Shown: positions 1 through 9,757, numbered from the stretch's first letter. The stretch: DNA of 64,000 nucleotides from Billgrantia endophytica (GCF_002879615.1 NZ_PNRF01000012.1:255659-319658), one strand, 5' to 3'. A program made the numbers and translations. The notes: generated by a model from the letters alone, not told the origin.

Positions 1-60
1 GGTTAGAATGCCGGCCTGTCACGCCGGAGGTCGCGGGTTCGAGTCCCGTCCGGTCCGCCA
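1..60 (+). tRNA. tRNA-Asp (GTC), 5' end cut by the window edge
   Basis: These 60 bases are identical to bases 209-268 of the complete tRNA-Asp gene downstream. They hold the end of the D arm, the anticodon arm with GTC, the T arm and an encoded CCA end. The first 17 bases lie outside the window. Confidence 0.95.
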
Positions 61-111
61 CGATGACTAGGCACGCTGTATCCAGGTAGAGAATCGATTT
101 GCGGTATCCGT

Positions 112-188
112 GGGTGATTAGCTCAGTTGGTTAGAGCACCAGCCTCACATGCTGGGGGTCACTGGTTCGAATCCGGTATCACCCACCA
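112..188 (+). tRNA. tRNA-Val (anticodon CAC)
   Basis: A 77-nt cloverleaf can be drawn by hand. The acceptor stem GGGTGAT pairs with ATCACCC, the D stem is GCTC/GAGC, and the anticodon stem CCAGC/GCTGG encloses loop CTCACAT, giving anticodon CAC (codon GTG). The T stem is ACTGG/CCGGT and CCA is encoded. It lies between two tRNA-Asp copies, 3 bp before the second, so the three are probably one transcript. Confidence 0.93.
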
Positions 189-191
189 CGC

Positions 192-268
192 GGACCGGTA
201 GTTCAGTTGGTTAGAATGCCGGCCTGTCACGCCGGAGGTCGCGGGTTCGAGTCCCGTCCGGTCCGCCA
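192..268 (+). tRNA. tRNA-Asp (anticodon GTC)
   Basis: A 77-nt cloverleaf has acceptor stem GGACCGG/CCGGTCC, anticodon GTC in the loop after GCCGG, T loop TTCGAGT and encoded CCA. It is a tandem duplicate of the partial copy at the window start, with tRNA-Val in between, and is followed at once by a strong terminator. Confidence 0.96.
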
Positions 269-280
269 ACACGATATTCC

Positions 281-311
281 AGACCCCGAGCCGAATGGCT
301 CGGGGTCTTTC
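281..311 (+). terminator. Rho-independent terminator of the tRNA-Asp/Val array
   Basis: A perfect 12-bp stem (AGACCCCGAGCC / GGCTCGGGGTCT) closes a GAAT loop and runs into a short T-rich stretch, 13 bp after the last tRNA. Confidence 0.9.
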
Positions 312-467
312 GTATATGTACGGTTTTCCTTTCCTGTCTCCTCTTGCCCTCCTGCTGAGCTATGCTGCTTTTCGCCTCATTGCGCATCATTATCTTTGCG
401 CATCTTTCCTGGCTATCATACAGTTGTTTGAAAATTACCGTGGCTTGACCAGCAGGAGGAGTTCGGC

Positions 468-2477
468 GTGCGCTACCCTCATCTCTTTCGTCCGCTCGAC
501 GTGGGCCATCTGACACTACCCAATCGGGTATTGATGGGCTCCATGCACACCAACCTCGAGGAGGCGCCCAACGGCTTTTCCCGGCTGGCGGCCTTCTATG
601 CCGAGCGGGTCCGGGAGGGCGTCGGGCTGATCGTCACGGGCGGCATCGCCCCCAACGCCGAGGGCGCCGTCTTCCAGGGGGCGGCAACCCTGGCGCGGAG
701 CGAGCAGGTGGCGAATCATCGCGGCGTGGTCGAGGCGGTTCATGCCGAAGGCGGTCATCTCTGCATGCAGATCCTGCACGCCGGGCGTTACGCCTACTCA
801 CCGGATCTGGTGGCGCCGTCTCCGATCCAGGCTCCGATCAATCCGTTCGCACCCCGGGAGCTGACCGGGGCGGAGGTCGAGGAACAGGTCGCCGACTACG
901 TGCGCTGCGCCACCCTGGCCCGGGAAGCCGGTTACGACGGCGTCGAGGTGATGGGGTCCGAAGGCTACCTGATCAACCAGTTTCTGTGCCTGCGTACCAA
1001 TCACCGCTCCGATGAATGGGGCGGGGTTTTCGAGAATCGCATGCGCTTTGCGGTCGAGATCGTCAAGGGAATCCGCGAGGCGACGGGTGATGAGTTCCTG
1101 GTCATTTTCCGCCTGTCGATGATCGACCTGGTGGAGGACGGCAGCACCTGGGAGGAGATCGTGACGCTGGGGCGTGCCGTCGAGGCGGCGGGCGCCAACT
1201 TGATCAATACCGGCATCGGCTGGCACGAGGCACGGGTGCCCACTATCGTGACCAGCGTGCCGCGGGGCGCTTTCACCGAAGTGACTCGCCGGATGAAGGC
1301 CGAGCTCAACGTTCCGCTGATCACCACCAACCGTATCAACATGCCCGACGTGGCGGAAAAGATACTGGCCGAGGGCCATGCCGATATGGTTTCCATGGCG
1401 CGTCCCTTTCTGGCCGATCCGGCTTGGGTGACCAAGGCAGCCGCGGGACGCGGTGAGGAAATCAATACCTGCATCGCCTGCAACCAGGCGTGTCTGGACC
1501 ATACCTTCCAGGGCAAGCTGACGTCCTGCCTGGTCAACCCCCGGGCCTGCCATGAAACGGAGCTGATCATCTCCCCGGCCGAGGCGGCCCGTGACATCGC
1601 GGTGGTGGGCGGTGGTCCGGCCGGTCTGGCTGCTGCACTCACCGCCGCCAGGCGTGGTCACCGGGTCGTGCTGTTCGAGCGTACCGGAGAGCTGGGCGGC
1701 CAGTTCAATCTGGCCCGCAAGATCCCCGGCAAGGAAGAATTCGACGAGACCCTGCGCTACTTCAAGGTCATGCTGGACAAGCACGGTGTCTCGGTGCGTC
1801 TCAACGTCGAGGCGGACGTCCAGACGCTGAGGAGCTTCGATGAGGTCATCCTCTCCACCGGCGTGCGCCCTCGCCAGCTCACGTTGCCGGGCAGCGATCA
1901 TCCCAAGGTACTCAGCTACCCCATGGCCATTCTGCATCCCGAGCGGGTGGGGCGCCGGGTGGCGATCATCGGAGCCGGAGGTATCGGTTTCGACGTGGCC
2001 GAGCTGTTGACCCATGTGGGACATCCCGCCCTGGATCGCGACGCCTGGTGTGCCGAGTGGGGAGTGGATCTCGAAGTCTCGAGGCGGGGGGGTATCGCGG
2101 CTCCACAACGACCCGCTTCGCCGCGTCAGGTCTTCCTGCTGCAGCGCAAGTCCTCCAAGCCGGGCAAGGGGCTCGGCAAGACCACCGGCTGGGTACACCG
2201 GGCCTCGTTGAAGCATCGCGGCGTCGAGATGTTGGCGGGCTGCGACTATGTCGGCATCGACGATGAGGGCTTGCATATCCGCGTGGATGGCGAGCCAAGG
2301 GCATTGGAGGTCGACACTATCGTGGTCTGCGCTGGCCAGGACCCGGTACGCGAGCTGCTCGAGCCGCTCAGGGAGGCCGGCGTCTCGGTACACCTGATCG
2401 GGGGCGCCGACGAGGCGGCCGAGCTGGATGCCAAGCGCGCCATCGATCAGGGCACGCGGGTGTCCGCCGGGCTTTGA
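468..2477 (+). CDS. fadH: 2,4-dienoyl-CoA reductase (NADPH), FadH type
   Basis: The 669-aa product matches the length and layout of E. coli FadH (about 672 aa), which reduces 2,4-dienoyl-CoA during beta-oxidation of unsaturated fatty acids. The N-terminal half is an old-yellow-enzyme TIM barrel. Cys335, Cys338, Cys342 and Cys354 form the 4Fe-4S cluster motif. A dinucleotide-binding GGGPAG motif near residue 382 opens the FAD/NADPH half. The start is GTG, chosen because AGGAGG lies 8 bases upstream and the next residues read RYPHLFRPLDVG as in the family. It stands alone, with no other beta-oxidation gene adjacent. Confidence 0.93.
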   Translation: MRYPHLFRPLDVGHLTLPNRVLMGSMHTNLEEAPNGFSRLAAFYAERVREGVGLIVTGGIAPNAEGAVFQGAATLARSEQVANHRGVVEAVHAEGGHLCMQILHAGRYAYSPDLVAPSPIQAPINPFAPRELTGAEVEEQVADYVRCATLAREAGYDGVEVMGSEGYLINQFLCLRTNHRSDEWGGVFENRMRFAVEIVKGIREATGDEFLVIFRLSMIDLVEDGSTWEEIVTLGRAVEAAGANLINTGIGWHEARVPTIVTSVPRGAFTEVTRRMKAELNVPLITTNRINMPDVAEKILAEGHADMVSMARPFLADPAWVTKAAAGRGEEINTCIACNQACLDHTFQGKLTSCLVNPRACHETELIISPAEAARDIAVVGGGPAGLAAALTAARRGHRVVLFERTGELGGQFNLARKIPGKEEFDETLRYFKVMLDKHGVSVRLNVEADVQTLRSFDEVILSTGVRPRQLTLPGSDHPKVLSYPMAILHPERVGRRVAIIGAGGIGFDVAELLTHVGHPALDRDAWCAEWGVDLEVSRRGGIAAPQRPASPRQVFLLQRKSSKPGKGLGKTTGWVHRASLKHRGVEMLAGCDYVGIDDEGLHIRVDGEPRALEVDTIVVCAGQDPVRELLEPLREAGVSVHLIGGADEAAELDAKRAIDQGTRVSAGL

Positions 2478-2715
2478 CAGGACCACTTGCCTGCGTCAGG
2501 CCAGGGGGAGGGTGCCGGGGTGATCAGGCCGGCCTTTCGTTGAATCGGTGAGCGATCTGGCCTTGGAATCGGGTACCGAGCCCCGTCCCTCATCGGCAAG
2601 TCATGAACACGACGAAGCCCCCGGTCTGCCCCGGGAAGCCGCCGGGCTTCATCCTGACAGCGTTTAATGGCGCGCACTTTCTCTCAACGAACCCTCTGCA
2701 ATCCCTGCGTTCTCA

Positions 2716-2791
2716 TGGGTAATTACCCAGTGCGTTGACAGTTTTACTGCCCGTATTGCCCGGAAGCTGTCTAGGCTGATGGGTAACCCAT
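2716..2791 (+). promoter_or_regulatory. Two related palindromes and a TTGACA box upstream of prkA
   Basis: In the 366-bp gap between fadH and prkA, TGGGTAATTACCCA (2716-2729) is a perfect 14-bp palindrome. TGGGTAACCCA (2780-2790) repeats the same half-sites around one central base. Their centres are about 62 bp apart, near six helical turns. TTGACA at 2735-2740 lies between them, but no good -10 follows at 17 bp. They look like paired operator sites for the prkA-yeaH-spoVR genes; the regulator is unknown. A weak GC hairpin without a T-tract at 2614-2650 may end fadH transcription. Confidence 0.45.
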
Positions 2792-2843
2792 GTCGGTCAT
2801 CAACGGGTCGGTGGTCGGCGGGGTGAGCAAACAGGAGGCTTCG

Positions 2844-4766
2844 ATGAGCATCTTCGATCATGTGCAAAACCGCTTCTCTCGTGTCCAGCAGGAGGAAATG
2901 TCCCTGCAGGAATACTTGGAGCTGTGTCGCGAAGACCCCATGGCCTATGCCAGTGCTGCCGAGCGCATGCTGCAAGCCATTGGCGAACCGGAGGTAATCG
3001 ACACTGCCAAGGATTCACGTCTCTCGAGGATATTCTCCAACAAGGTGATTCGCCGCTACCCCGCCTTCGCGGAATTCTATGGAATGGAGGAAGCGATCGA
3101 GCAGATCGTCGCTTACTTCCGGCATGCTGCCCAGGGGCTGGAAGAGCGGAAACAGATTCTCTATCTGCTTGGCCCGGTCGGCGGCGGCAAGTCATCACTG
3201 GCGGAACGTCTGAAATTGCTGATGGAAAGAATTCCCTTCTATGCCATCAAAGGCTCCCCGGTGTACGAATCACCGTTGGGACTGTTTTCTCCTGAAGAGG
3301 ATGGGGAGCTGCTGGAGAAGGAGTACGGCATTCCGCGTCGTTACGTGAAAAGCGTCATGTCACCCTGGGCTTCCAAGCGTCTCAGGGAGTATGGCGGCGA
3401 TATTTCCCAGTTCAAGGTGGTCAGGCTTTACCCATCGCGACTCAACCAGGTCGCTATTTCCAAGACCGAGCCCGGTGACGAGAACAATCAGGATATCTCC
3501 TCTCTGGTGGGCAAGGTGGACATTCGTCAACTGGAGCTCTATTCCCAGGATGATCCTGATGCCTATAGCTTCTCGGGCGGCCTGTGCAAGGCGAACCAGG
3601 GGTTGATGGAATTCATCGAGATGTTCAAGGCGCCGATCAAGGTGCTGCATCCGCTACTCACCGCAACCCAGGAAGGAAATTACAATCCCACCGAGGGCAT
3701 GGGGGCGATTCCCTTTGAAGGCGTGGTGCTGGCCCACTCCAACGAGAGCGAGTGGCAGGCGTTCCGTAACAACCGCAACAACGAGGCCTTCCTCGATCGG
3801 GTCTATATCGTCAAGGTTCCCTACTGCCTGCGTGTCACCGAAGAGATCAACATCTACAAGAAACTGCTCGAGCATTCGTCCCTCGATCAGGCCCCCTGTG
3901 CACCGGATACCCTGCGCATGCTGGCGCAATTCTCGGTACTGTCGCGGCTCAAGGAGCCGGAAAACTCCAGTGTCTACTCCAAGATGCGGGTATACGATGG
4001 TGAAAACCTGAAGGATACCGATCCCAAGGCCAAGTCGATCCAGGAATATCGGGATGCGGCCGGGGTGGACGAGGGCATGGACGGGCTGTCCACGCGCTTC
4101 GCCTTCAAGATACTCTCCAAGGTGTTCAACTTCGACAATCACGAGATTGCCGCCAACCCGGTACACCTGTTGTATGTGCTCGAACAGCGCCTCGAGCAGG
4201 AACAACTGCCCAAGGAAACCTTCGAGCGCTACCTACGGTACATCAAGGAATTCCTGGCGCCACGCTATGTGGACTTCATCGGCAAGGAGATCCAGACCGC
4301 TTACCTGGAGTCCTACTCCGAGTATGGGCAGAACATCTTCGACCGCTACGTGACCTACGCCGACTTCTGGATCCAGGATCAGGAATACCGCGACCCCGAG
4401 ACCGGTGAGCTGTTCAATCGACAGTCTCTCAACGAGGAGCTCGAGAAGATCGAGAAGCCGGCCGGTATCTCCAACCCCAAGGATTTCCGTCACGAAGTGG
4501 TCAACTTCGTGCTGCGGGCCCGTGCCCAGAACAATGGCATGAACCCGAGCTGGCAGTCCTACGAGAAGCTGCGGGGGGTGATCGAGCACAAGATGTTCGC
4601 CAACACCGAGGAATTGCTGCCGGTAATCTCGTTCAATGCCAAGGCCTCTACGGCAGACCAGAAGAAGCACGAGGATTTCGTGGCCCGCATGAAGGACCGT
4701 GGCTACACCGAGAAGCAGGTGCGACTGCTTTCCGAGTGGTACCTGCGGGTGCGCAAATCGCAGTAA
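2844..4766 (+). CDS. prkA: PrkA/YeaG family serine protein kinase
   Basis: The 640-aa product follows E. coli YeaG (644 aa) closely over its whole length. The N-terminal AAA-type domain carries a P-loop GPVGGGKSS at residues 110-118; the C-terminal part is the PrkA kinase region, ending [10 protein letters not shown]. In enterobacteria the protein is linked to nitrogen starvation and general stress survival. The ATG at 2844 is preferred over an in-frame ATG 54 bases upstream, because AGGAGG sits at 2833-2838 and MSIFDH matches the family start. It is first in a prkA-yeaH-spoVR cluster, 25 bp before yeaH. Confidence 0.96.
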   Translation: MSIFDHVQNRFSRVQQEEMSLQEYLELCREDPMAYASAAERMLQAIGEPEVIDTAKDSRLSRIFSNKVIRRYPAFAEFYGMEEAIEQIVAYFRHAAQGLEERKQILYLLGPVGGGKSSLAERLKLLMERIPFYAIKGSPVYESPLGLFSPEEDGELLEKEYGIPRRYVKSVMSPWASKRLREYGGDISQFKVVRLYPSRLNQVAISKTEPGDENNQDISSLVGKVDIRQLELYSQDDPDAYSFSGGLCKANQGLMEFIEMFKAPIKVLHPLLTATQEGNYNPTEGMGAIPFEGVVLAHSNESEWQAFRNNRNNEAFLDRVYIVKVPYCLRVTEEINIYKKLLEHSSLDQAPCAPDTLRMLAQFSVLSRLKEPENSSVYSKMRVYDGENLKDTDPKAKSIQEYRDAAGVDEGMDGLSTRFAFKILSKVFNFDNHEIAANPVHLLYVLEQRLEQEQLPKETFERYLRYIKEFLAPRYVDFIGKEIQTAYLESYSEYGQNIFDRYVTYADFWIQDQEYRDPETGELFNRQSLNEELEKIEKPAGISNPKDFRHEVVNFVLRARAQNNGMNPSWQSYEKLRGVIEHKMFANTEELLPVISFNAKASTADQKKHEDFVARMKDRGYTEKQVRLLSEWYLRVRKSQ

Positions 4767-4791
4767 CGGGCGCAGGCCTGGGAGGGTCGCC

Positions 4792-6075
4792 ATGACCTAT
4801 TTCATCGATCGACGCGCCAATGCCAAGCATAAGAGCGCGGTCAATCGGCAGCGGTTTCTGGATCGCTATCGAACGCATATCAAGCGTTCGGTGGAAGAGG
4901 CGGTCAATCGCCGTTCGATTACCGACATGGAGCGAGGCGAGAAGGTATCGATTCCTGCTCGCGATATCTCCGAGCCGGTATTCCAACATGGCCCGGGAGG
5001 CAAGCGAACCATTGTCAGCCCCGGAAACAAGGAGTTTGTCGAAGGAGATCGTATCCGTCGTCCCGGTGGGGGCGACGGTGGAGGCGGTGCCGGCGAGGGA
5101 GGATCCTCCAACCAGGGTGAAGGCATGGACGAGTTTGCCTTCACCCTGAGCCGTGAGGAGTTCCTCGATTTCGTTTTCGATGGTCTGGAGCTGCCCCATC
5201 TGGAGCGCAAGGCATTGGTGGATCTCGATGAGGTTCGCCCGGTACGCGCCGGGGTCTCCCGAGACGGAGTGCCGGCACGTATCAATATCGTACGCTCCAT
5301 GCGCGAGGCCTATGCGCGGCGCATTGCCATGCGCGCGCCCATACGCAGGGCGTTACGCGAGGCCCTGGAAGCGTTGGAAGAGGAAGAAAGCAAGGATCCG
5401 GTGCTGCGCAACCCGGCGCGTATCGCGGAGCTCCGGGCAGAGATCGAACGTCTGGAGAAGCGTCTGGAAGCGGTGCCCTACATCGATACTTACGACCTGC
5501 GCTATAACAACTTGATCAACCAGCCCCAGCCGTCGAGCAAGGCGGTGATGTTCTGCGTGATGGATGTCTCGGGGTCCATGACCCAAGCGCACAAGGACAT
5601 CGCCAAGCGGTTTTTCCTGCTGCTCTACCTGTTTCTGGAGCGTAACTACGAAAAGGTAGAACTGGTTTTCGTTCGCCATCATACGGCAGCCAAGGAAGTC
5701 GACGAGGAGGAGTTCTTCTATTCCCGGGAAACTGGCGGAACCATCGTTTCCAGCGCCCTGACGCTGGTCGACGAGATCATTTCCAAGCGGTACCCGCCGG
5801 GACAGTGGAATCTCTATGTGGCACAGGCTTCCGATGGAGACAACTGGGACGATGACTCAGTCACCTGCCGCGAGCAACTGGTCAAGACCCTGATGCCGCG
5901 CTTGCAGTACTACACGTACGTGGAAATCACCCCCCATGCACACCAGGCGCTATGGGAGGAGTATGAGTCGGTTGCCGCCGAATACCCCGAGCGTTTTGCC
6001 ATGCGACAGATCGTCGAAGCCGGCGATATCTACCCGGTCTTCCGCGAGCTGTTCAAACGCCGAGTCTCGCACTAG
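4792..6075 (+). CDS. yeaH: YeaH family protein (UPF0229/DUF444), VWA-like
   Basis: The 427-aa product has the same length as E. coli YeaH. The N-terminal 150 residues are basic and contain a glycine-rich linker near residues 85-105. The C-terminal half carries a metal-ion-dependent adhesion-site motif DVSGS (Asp258, Ser260, Ser262), typical of von Willebrand A folds. The start ATG follows GGAGGG at 4781-4786. The molecular role is unknown; it is consistently co-inherited with PrkA and SpoVR and is thought to act with the kinase in the stress response. Confidence 0.93.
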   Translation: MTYFIDRRANAKHKSAVNRQRFLDRYRTHIKRSVEEAVNRRSITDMERGEKVSIPARDISEPVFQHGPGGKRTIVSPGNKEFVEGDRIRRPGGGDGGGGAGEGGSSNQGEGMDEFAFTLSREEFLDFVFDGLELPHLERKALVDLDEVRPVRAGVSRDGVPARINIVRSMREAYARRIAMRAPIRRALREALEALEEEESKDPVLRNPARIAELRAEIERLEKRLEAVPYIDTYDLRYNNLINQPQPSSKAVMFCVMDVSGSMTQAHKDIAKRFFLLLYLFLERNYEKVELVFVRHHTAAKEVDEEEFFYSRETGGTIVSSALTLVDEIISKRYPPGQWNLYVAQASDGDNWDDDSVTCREQLVKTLMPRLQYYTYVEITPHAHQALWEEYESVAAEYPERFAMRQIVEAGDIYPVFRELFKRRVSH

Positions 6076-6135
6076 GTCTTGGTGCAGCGAGTTTGGATGG
6101 TTTCAGGCAAGGCTTCATGCGGATGAGGAGGCACC

Positions 6136-7695
6136 ATGACCCGACGCAAACCCATCGCCACCGGTTCCGACTGGAACTTCGAGGTACTGGAAGCCTACGA
6201 GAGTGAGCTGGCTCGTCTGGCCGACGAGTATCGACTGGATATCTATCCCAACCAGATCGAGATCATCACCACCGAGCAGATGATGGATGCCTACGCCAGT
6301 GTCGGCATGCCGGTGGGCTATCACCATTGGTCGTTCGGCAAGCAATTCCTTGCGGTGGAGCAGGCATATCGCCGTGGTCAGATGGGGCTGGCCTATGAGC
6401 TGGTCATCAACTCCGATCCCTGCATCGCCTACCTGATGGAGGAGAATACGCTGATGATGCAGGTATTGGTGATGGCCCATGCCTGCTATGGACACAATTC
6501 CTTCTTCAAGGGCAACTATCTGTTCCGTACCTGGACCGACGCCAGCTCGATCGTCGACTATCTGGTGTTCGCGCGCAAATACGTCGCCGAGTGCGAGGAG
6601 CGCCATGGCGTCACGGCGGTGGAGCAGTTGCTGGATGCCTGCCATGCGTTGCAGAACTATGGGGTCGACCGATACAAGCGACCCTCACCCATTTCTGCCG
6701 AGGAGGAGATGCGACGGCAGAACGAACGGGCAGAATACCTTCAGGCGCAGGTCAACACCTTGTGGCGTACGATCCCTGACAGGAAGCCCGCCGATGCGCT
6801 CCCCGACGGGCTGGATACCGAAGAGGACCCCCTGGGTCTGCATGGCGGAGGGCGCTACCCGCCGGAACCGCAGGAAAACCTGCTGTACTTCATCGAGAAG
6901 AATGCCCCGCTGCTGGCCCCCTGGCAGCGTGAGATCGTGCGCATCGTGCGCAAGCTGGCCCAGTACTTCTATCCTCAGCGCCAGACCCAGGTCATGAACG
7001 AGGGGTGGGCGTCGTTCTGGCATTACACCCTGATGAACCGCCTCTACGACGAAGGCCTGGTCGATGAAGGCCTCATGCTGGAGTTCCTGCAGTCGCACAC
7101 CGCGGTGGTCAATCAGCCGGGCTTCGACAGTCCGTACTACAGCGGCATCAATCCCTATGCGCTGGGCTTCGCCATGTTCAGTGACATCAAGCGCATGTGC
7201 CAGGACCCCACCGACGAGGATCGCGAGTGGTTTCCCGATACGGCAGGCAGTGACTGGCTCGACGTCGTGCACTTTGCCATGCGCAACTTCAAGGATGAGT
7301 CCTTCATCCAGCAGTTCCTGTCACCCAAGGTGATTCGTGACCTCAAGCTGTTCACGGTAGTGGACGACGACCAGGAAGACATGCTGGAAGTGGGGGCGAT
7401 ACATGACGAGCGAGGCTACCGTCGAATTCGGGACTCCCTGGCTACCCAGTACGCCCTTTCGGTGCGTGAGCCCAATATTCAGGTCTACGCGGCGAATATT
7501 CGCGGGGACCGCTCGCTCACGTTGCACCACGTCCAGGACAGCCGGCGCCCGTTGGCACGAAGTGTCTACCCCGTGATGCGCCACCTGCACCAGCTATGGG
7601 GATTCCCCGTACGAATGGAGTCGGTCCTGGAGGACGATGGCGTCGCCCGACGCTACCAATGGCCACTGCCCGACGAGGAAGCCAAGGGGCATTGA
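6136..7695 (+). CDS. ycgB: SpoVR/YcgB family protein
   Basis: The 519-aa product resembles E. coli YcgB (about 510 aa) and Bacillus SpoVR. It starts after an ATGAGGAGG ribosome site. Recognisable stretches are the SVGMPVGYHHWSFGKQF and NEGWASFWHYTLMNRLYDEG regions of the family. The biochemical function is not established. In E. coli ycgB lies apart from yeaGH; here it is directly downstream, which supports a common pathway with PrkA and YeaH. Confidence 0.94.
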   Translation: MTRRKPIATGSDWNFEVLEAYESELARLADEYRLDIYPNQIEIITTEQMMDAYASVGMPVGYHHWSFGKQFLAVEQAYRRGQMGLAYELVINSDPCIAYLMEENTLMMQVLVMAHACYGHNSFFKGNYLFRTWTDASSIVDYLVFARKYVAECEERHGVTAVEQLLDACHALQNYGVDRYKRPSPISAEEEMRRQNERAEYLQAQVNTLWRTIPDRKPADALPDGLDTEEDPLGLHGGGRYPPEPQENLLYFIEKNAPLLAPWQREIVRIVRKLAQYFYPQRQTQVMNEGWASFWHYTLMNRLYDEGLVDEGLMLEFLQSHTAVVNQPGFDSPYYSGINPYALGFAMFSDIKRMCQDPTDEDREWFPDTAGSDWLDVVHFAMRNFKDESFIQQFLSPKVIRDLKLFTVVDDDQEDMLEVGAIHDERGYRRIRDSLATQYALSVREPNIQVYAANIRGDRSLTLHHVQDSRRPLARSVYPVMRHLHQLWGFPVRMESVLEDDGVARRYQWPLPDEEAKGH

Positions 7696-7707
7696 TCCGG
7701 AGCGCGC

Positions 7708-7737
7708 GATGTGGCCGGGCCAGGACCCGGTCACATC
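7708..7737. terminator. Hairpin between the convergent spoVR and HiPIP genes
   Basis: A 12-bp stem with one G-T wobble (GATGTGGCCGGG / CCCGGTCACATC) and a 6-base loop sits 12 bp after the spoVR stop. No T-tract follows on either strand, so terminator function is only likely from position. A second, smaller hairpin (CGCGAG/CTCGCG) lies at 7763-7779. Confidence 0.45.
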
Positions 7738-7791
7738 GAGAGCCAGAGTATGACTGTGCCGCCGCGAGCGGAACTCGCGCACGGCCGGGTT

Positions 7792-8106
7792 TCAGTCCAT
7801 GGGGGCCCAGGATTGGCACCACCCCCTGGGCTCGACGCTGTGTTGCGGGAACAGCTGGCAGCCCTCGGTATCAGGCTCGAAGAACATGCAGTTGTCGCAA
7901 TACTCGCCTTCTTCGTAGGCGGGGTGATCGCTTGCCTCGTCGGCGACTTCGACATAGTTCAGGGCCTGTGCCTGCTCATCATTCGGATCCAGGCGCGGTA
8001 GTGTCTCGGCGAAGGCCTGTTTCGACAGGATGCCGGCACCCAGGGGCAGTGCAGCCACGCCCAGAAGGGAGTTGCGCATGAAGTCACGACGGCTCTGATT
8101 GGCCAT
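7792..8106 (-). CDS. High-potential iron-sulfur protein (HiPIP)
   Basis: The 104-aa precursor begins with a twin-arginine signal (SRRDFM) and a hydrophobic stretch ending AFA at residue 33. The mature part of about 70 residues has Cys70, Cys73, Cys83 and Cys97 in the HiPIP spacing for one 4Fe-4S cluster. Such proteins carry electrons in the periplasm, often from the bc1 complex to terminal oxidases or photosynthetic centres. AAAGGAG precedes the ATG. Oxidase genes lie 1.7 kb away, so it may serve the caa3 oxidase; that is inference. Confidence 0.93.
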   Translation of the reverse strand: MANQSRRDFMRNSLLGVAALPLGAGILSKQAFAETLPRLDPNDEQAQALNYVEVADEASDHPAYEEGEYCDNCMFFEPDTEGCQLFPQHSVEPRGWCQSWAPMD

Positions 8107-8282
8107 GGGGTCTCCTTTCTCGTCACGGTCCTAGGAATCTTGTATGGCAATGCGGTTCGTTTTGCCTTGCATGCAGCCTGCTGGTAGTCGTCCACCAGGC
8201 TTCGACAGGACCATACCCGACGAGTTCGCTATGCTCTAGCAAGCAGAGGTGAAAGTTTGTATACCGATCAAGGAGGATGTCC

Positions 8283-8783
8283 ATGTCGATCTTCACCCGA
8301 TTCGACTCGCCACTGGGTGAGATACTGCTCATTGCCGATGGCGCCGGGGGCCTTCAGCGCCTGGCCCTGGATGCCAAGACAGAGCCGGATCCCGACCCAA
8401 CCACGGCCCACCGGGACGACGAAGCGCTGCGCGACGCCAGTGGACAGGTTCAGGGCTACCTGGAGGGGCGGCGGCGCAGTTTCAGCCTGACACTGGCGCC
8501 CGGTGGTACGGAGCCCCAGCGTCAGGTCTGGTCGGCCCTGCTGCGCATCCCCTATGGTGAAACCCGTACCTACGGCGAGCTGGCTCAGCGTCAGGGGGGC
8601 GACCAGGCCCCCCGCTCCATCAGCGCCGCCAGCAACGCCAATCCCTTGCCAATCCTGATTCCCTGCCATCGCGTAGTGGCCACCGATGGCCCGGGAAGTT
8701 ATCGCTGTGGCGTTGCGCTGAAGGAGCGTCTACTGACCATGGAGAGGGAAGCGGCTCTAGCACTCGCCCGGCACATTGGCTAG
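8283..8783 (+). CDS. ogt: Methylated-DNA--protein-cysteine methyltransferase
   Basis: The 166-aa product has the suicide active site PCHRV with Cys128, the upstream RSISAASNANP helix of the family and the GYLEGRR linker. It transfers methyl groups from O6-methylguanine in DNA to its own cysteine. The ATG at 8283 is chosen over one at 8277 because AAGGAGG at 8270-8276 directly abuts the earlier ATG but leaves a 6-base spacer to the later one. It is transcribed divergently from the HiPIP gene. Confidence 0.94.
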   Translation: MSIFTRFDSPLGEILLIADGAGGLQRLALDAKTEPDPDPTTAHRDDEALRDASGQVQGYLEGRRRSFSLTLAPGGTEPQRQVWSALLRIPYGETRTYGELAQRQGGDQAPRSISAASNANPLPILIPCHRVVATDGPGSYRCGVALKERLLTMEREAALALARHIG

Positions 8784-8818
8784 GGTGGAGTGATCACTGC
8801 AACTGCAAGGATGCTGTC

Positions 8819-9238
8819 ATGCCGTGGATCAAGTTCCTGCATATTGCCACCCTGGTGTGCTGGTGTGGCGTATTGATCTACCTGCCGGCGTTGCTGCTGT
8901 CCAGCGCCCGAACGCGAGAGGTTTCGTCCTTCGATGTGCCAGCCTCTGACGTGCTTCGCTTTCTTTTCACTCACGTTGCCACCCCGTTTGCCCTGCTGGC
9001 GATCATGAGCGGCACCCTGCTGTTCATCGTTGCTCAACTGACAGGGGGCTGGCTGGTGCTCAAGCTGGTCGCGGTATCCGGAATGGTGGTCTGTCATGCG
9101 CTGTGCGGCTGGTTGATCGTGCGCCTGGAGCGGGGGAGGCGGCGTGGCCTCATGCCGGCGAGCGCAGGCATTGCCACGCTGGTTTCGCTGCTGATGCTGA
9201 CAGTGGTCTTGTTGGTGCTGAGCAAGCCGTTCGATTGA
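8819..9238 (+). CDS. Small integral membrane protein, HemJ/CopD-like
   Basis: The 139-aa product has about four transmembrane segments. It starts MPWIKFLHIATLVCWCGVL, which resembles the HemJ protoporphyrinogen oxidase and CopD-type membrane families, including an early His in the first helix. AAGGA precedes the ATG. The gene lies between ogt and the oxidase genes, on the same strand. I cannot tell HemJ from the CopD-like group by eye; similar small membrane proteins occur beside heme-copper oxidase loci. Confidence 0.6.
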   Translation: MPWIKFLHIATLVCWCGVLIYLPALLLSSARTREVSSFDVPASDVLRFLFTHVATPFALLAIMSGTLLFIVAQLTGGWLVLKLVAVSGMVVCHALCGWLIVRLERGRRRGLMPASAGIATLVSLLMLTVVLLVLSKPFD

Positions 9239-9292
9239 GGTTGGACAAGGAGAGTCACGATGCGACATTGCGCCTGGTACGAGCGTCCCGAC

Positions 9293-9757
9293 TCACTCGT
9301 CGAGCTCCACCCCCACCGCATGATCGTAGACCAGCATGCCACCGAGTATCCCCGCCAGGGCGATCAGACCCGCCGTCAGCAGCGACAGTGCAATGCCCCA
9401 GGGCAGCAGATCGACGGGGTCCTTGAAGCGCCACAGCCAGTTGAACGAGGCCACCGACAGCATCATGACCGCCAGGATGGCATGGCACCAGCCGGTGATC
9501 AGGTTGCGGATACGCGTCACCGTTATCAGATCGATGAGTCCGGCAATGCTGGCGACCCAACCGCCGAGCGCCCCGACGCCGGCCAGCCACAGGCTGGCGC
9601 GTGCCCAGAACCCGTCCTCGGTATAAAGAAAGCCAAGGTCGCTGGCGACCACGAGCATCAGACAGGCAATGGGGAAGTGAATCATCACCGGATGCAGGGG
9701 GTGTCCGGCGATGGCGGCGCGGCTCTTGATCGAGCGGGAGTGTCGGGTATCAGCCAT
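9293..9757 (-). CDS. DUF2231 domain membrane protein
   Basis: The 154-aa product carries the hallmark GHPLHPVMIHFPIA near residue 18, followed by four predicted transmembrane helices, as in DUF2231 proteins. Function is unknown; homologues are often found near cytochrome or oxidase genes. It is transcribed away from ctaC, with only about 33 bp between the two start codons, so the promoters must overlap. Confidence 0.85.
   Translation of the reverse strand: MADTRHSRSIKSRAAIAGHPLHPVMIHFPIACLMLVVASDLGFLYTEDGFWARASLWLAGVGALGGWVASIAGLIDLITVTRIRNLITGWCHAILAVMMLSVASFNWLWRFKDPVDLLPWGIALSLLTAGLIALAGILGGMLVYDHAVGVELDE

Noticed and set aside
1..268. Possible att site or island at the duplicated tRNA-Asp
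   Set aside because: The two copies flank only a tRNA-Val gene and no integrase is present, so this is an ordinary tRNA array.
798..2486. A 562-codon open frame antisense to fadH
   Set aside because: It is the mirror of a high-GC coding region, has no ribosome site, shows no domain and lies wholly inside a well-conserved gene.
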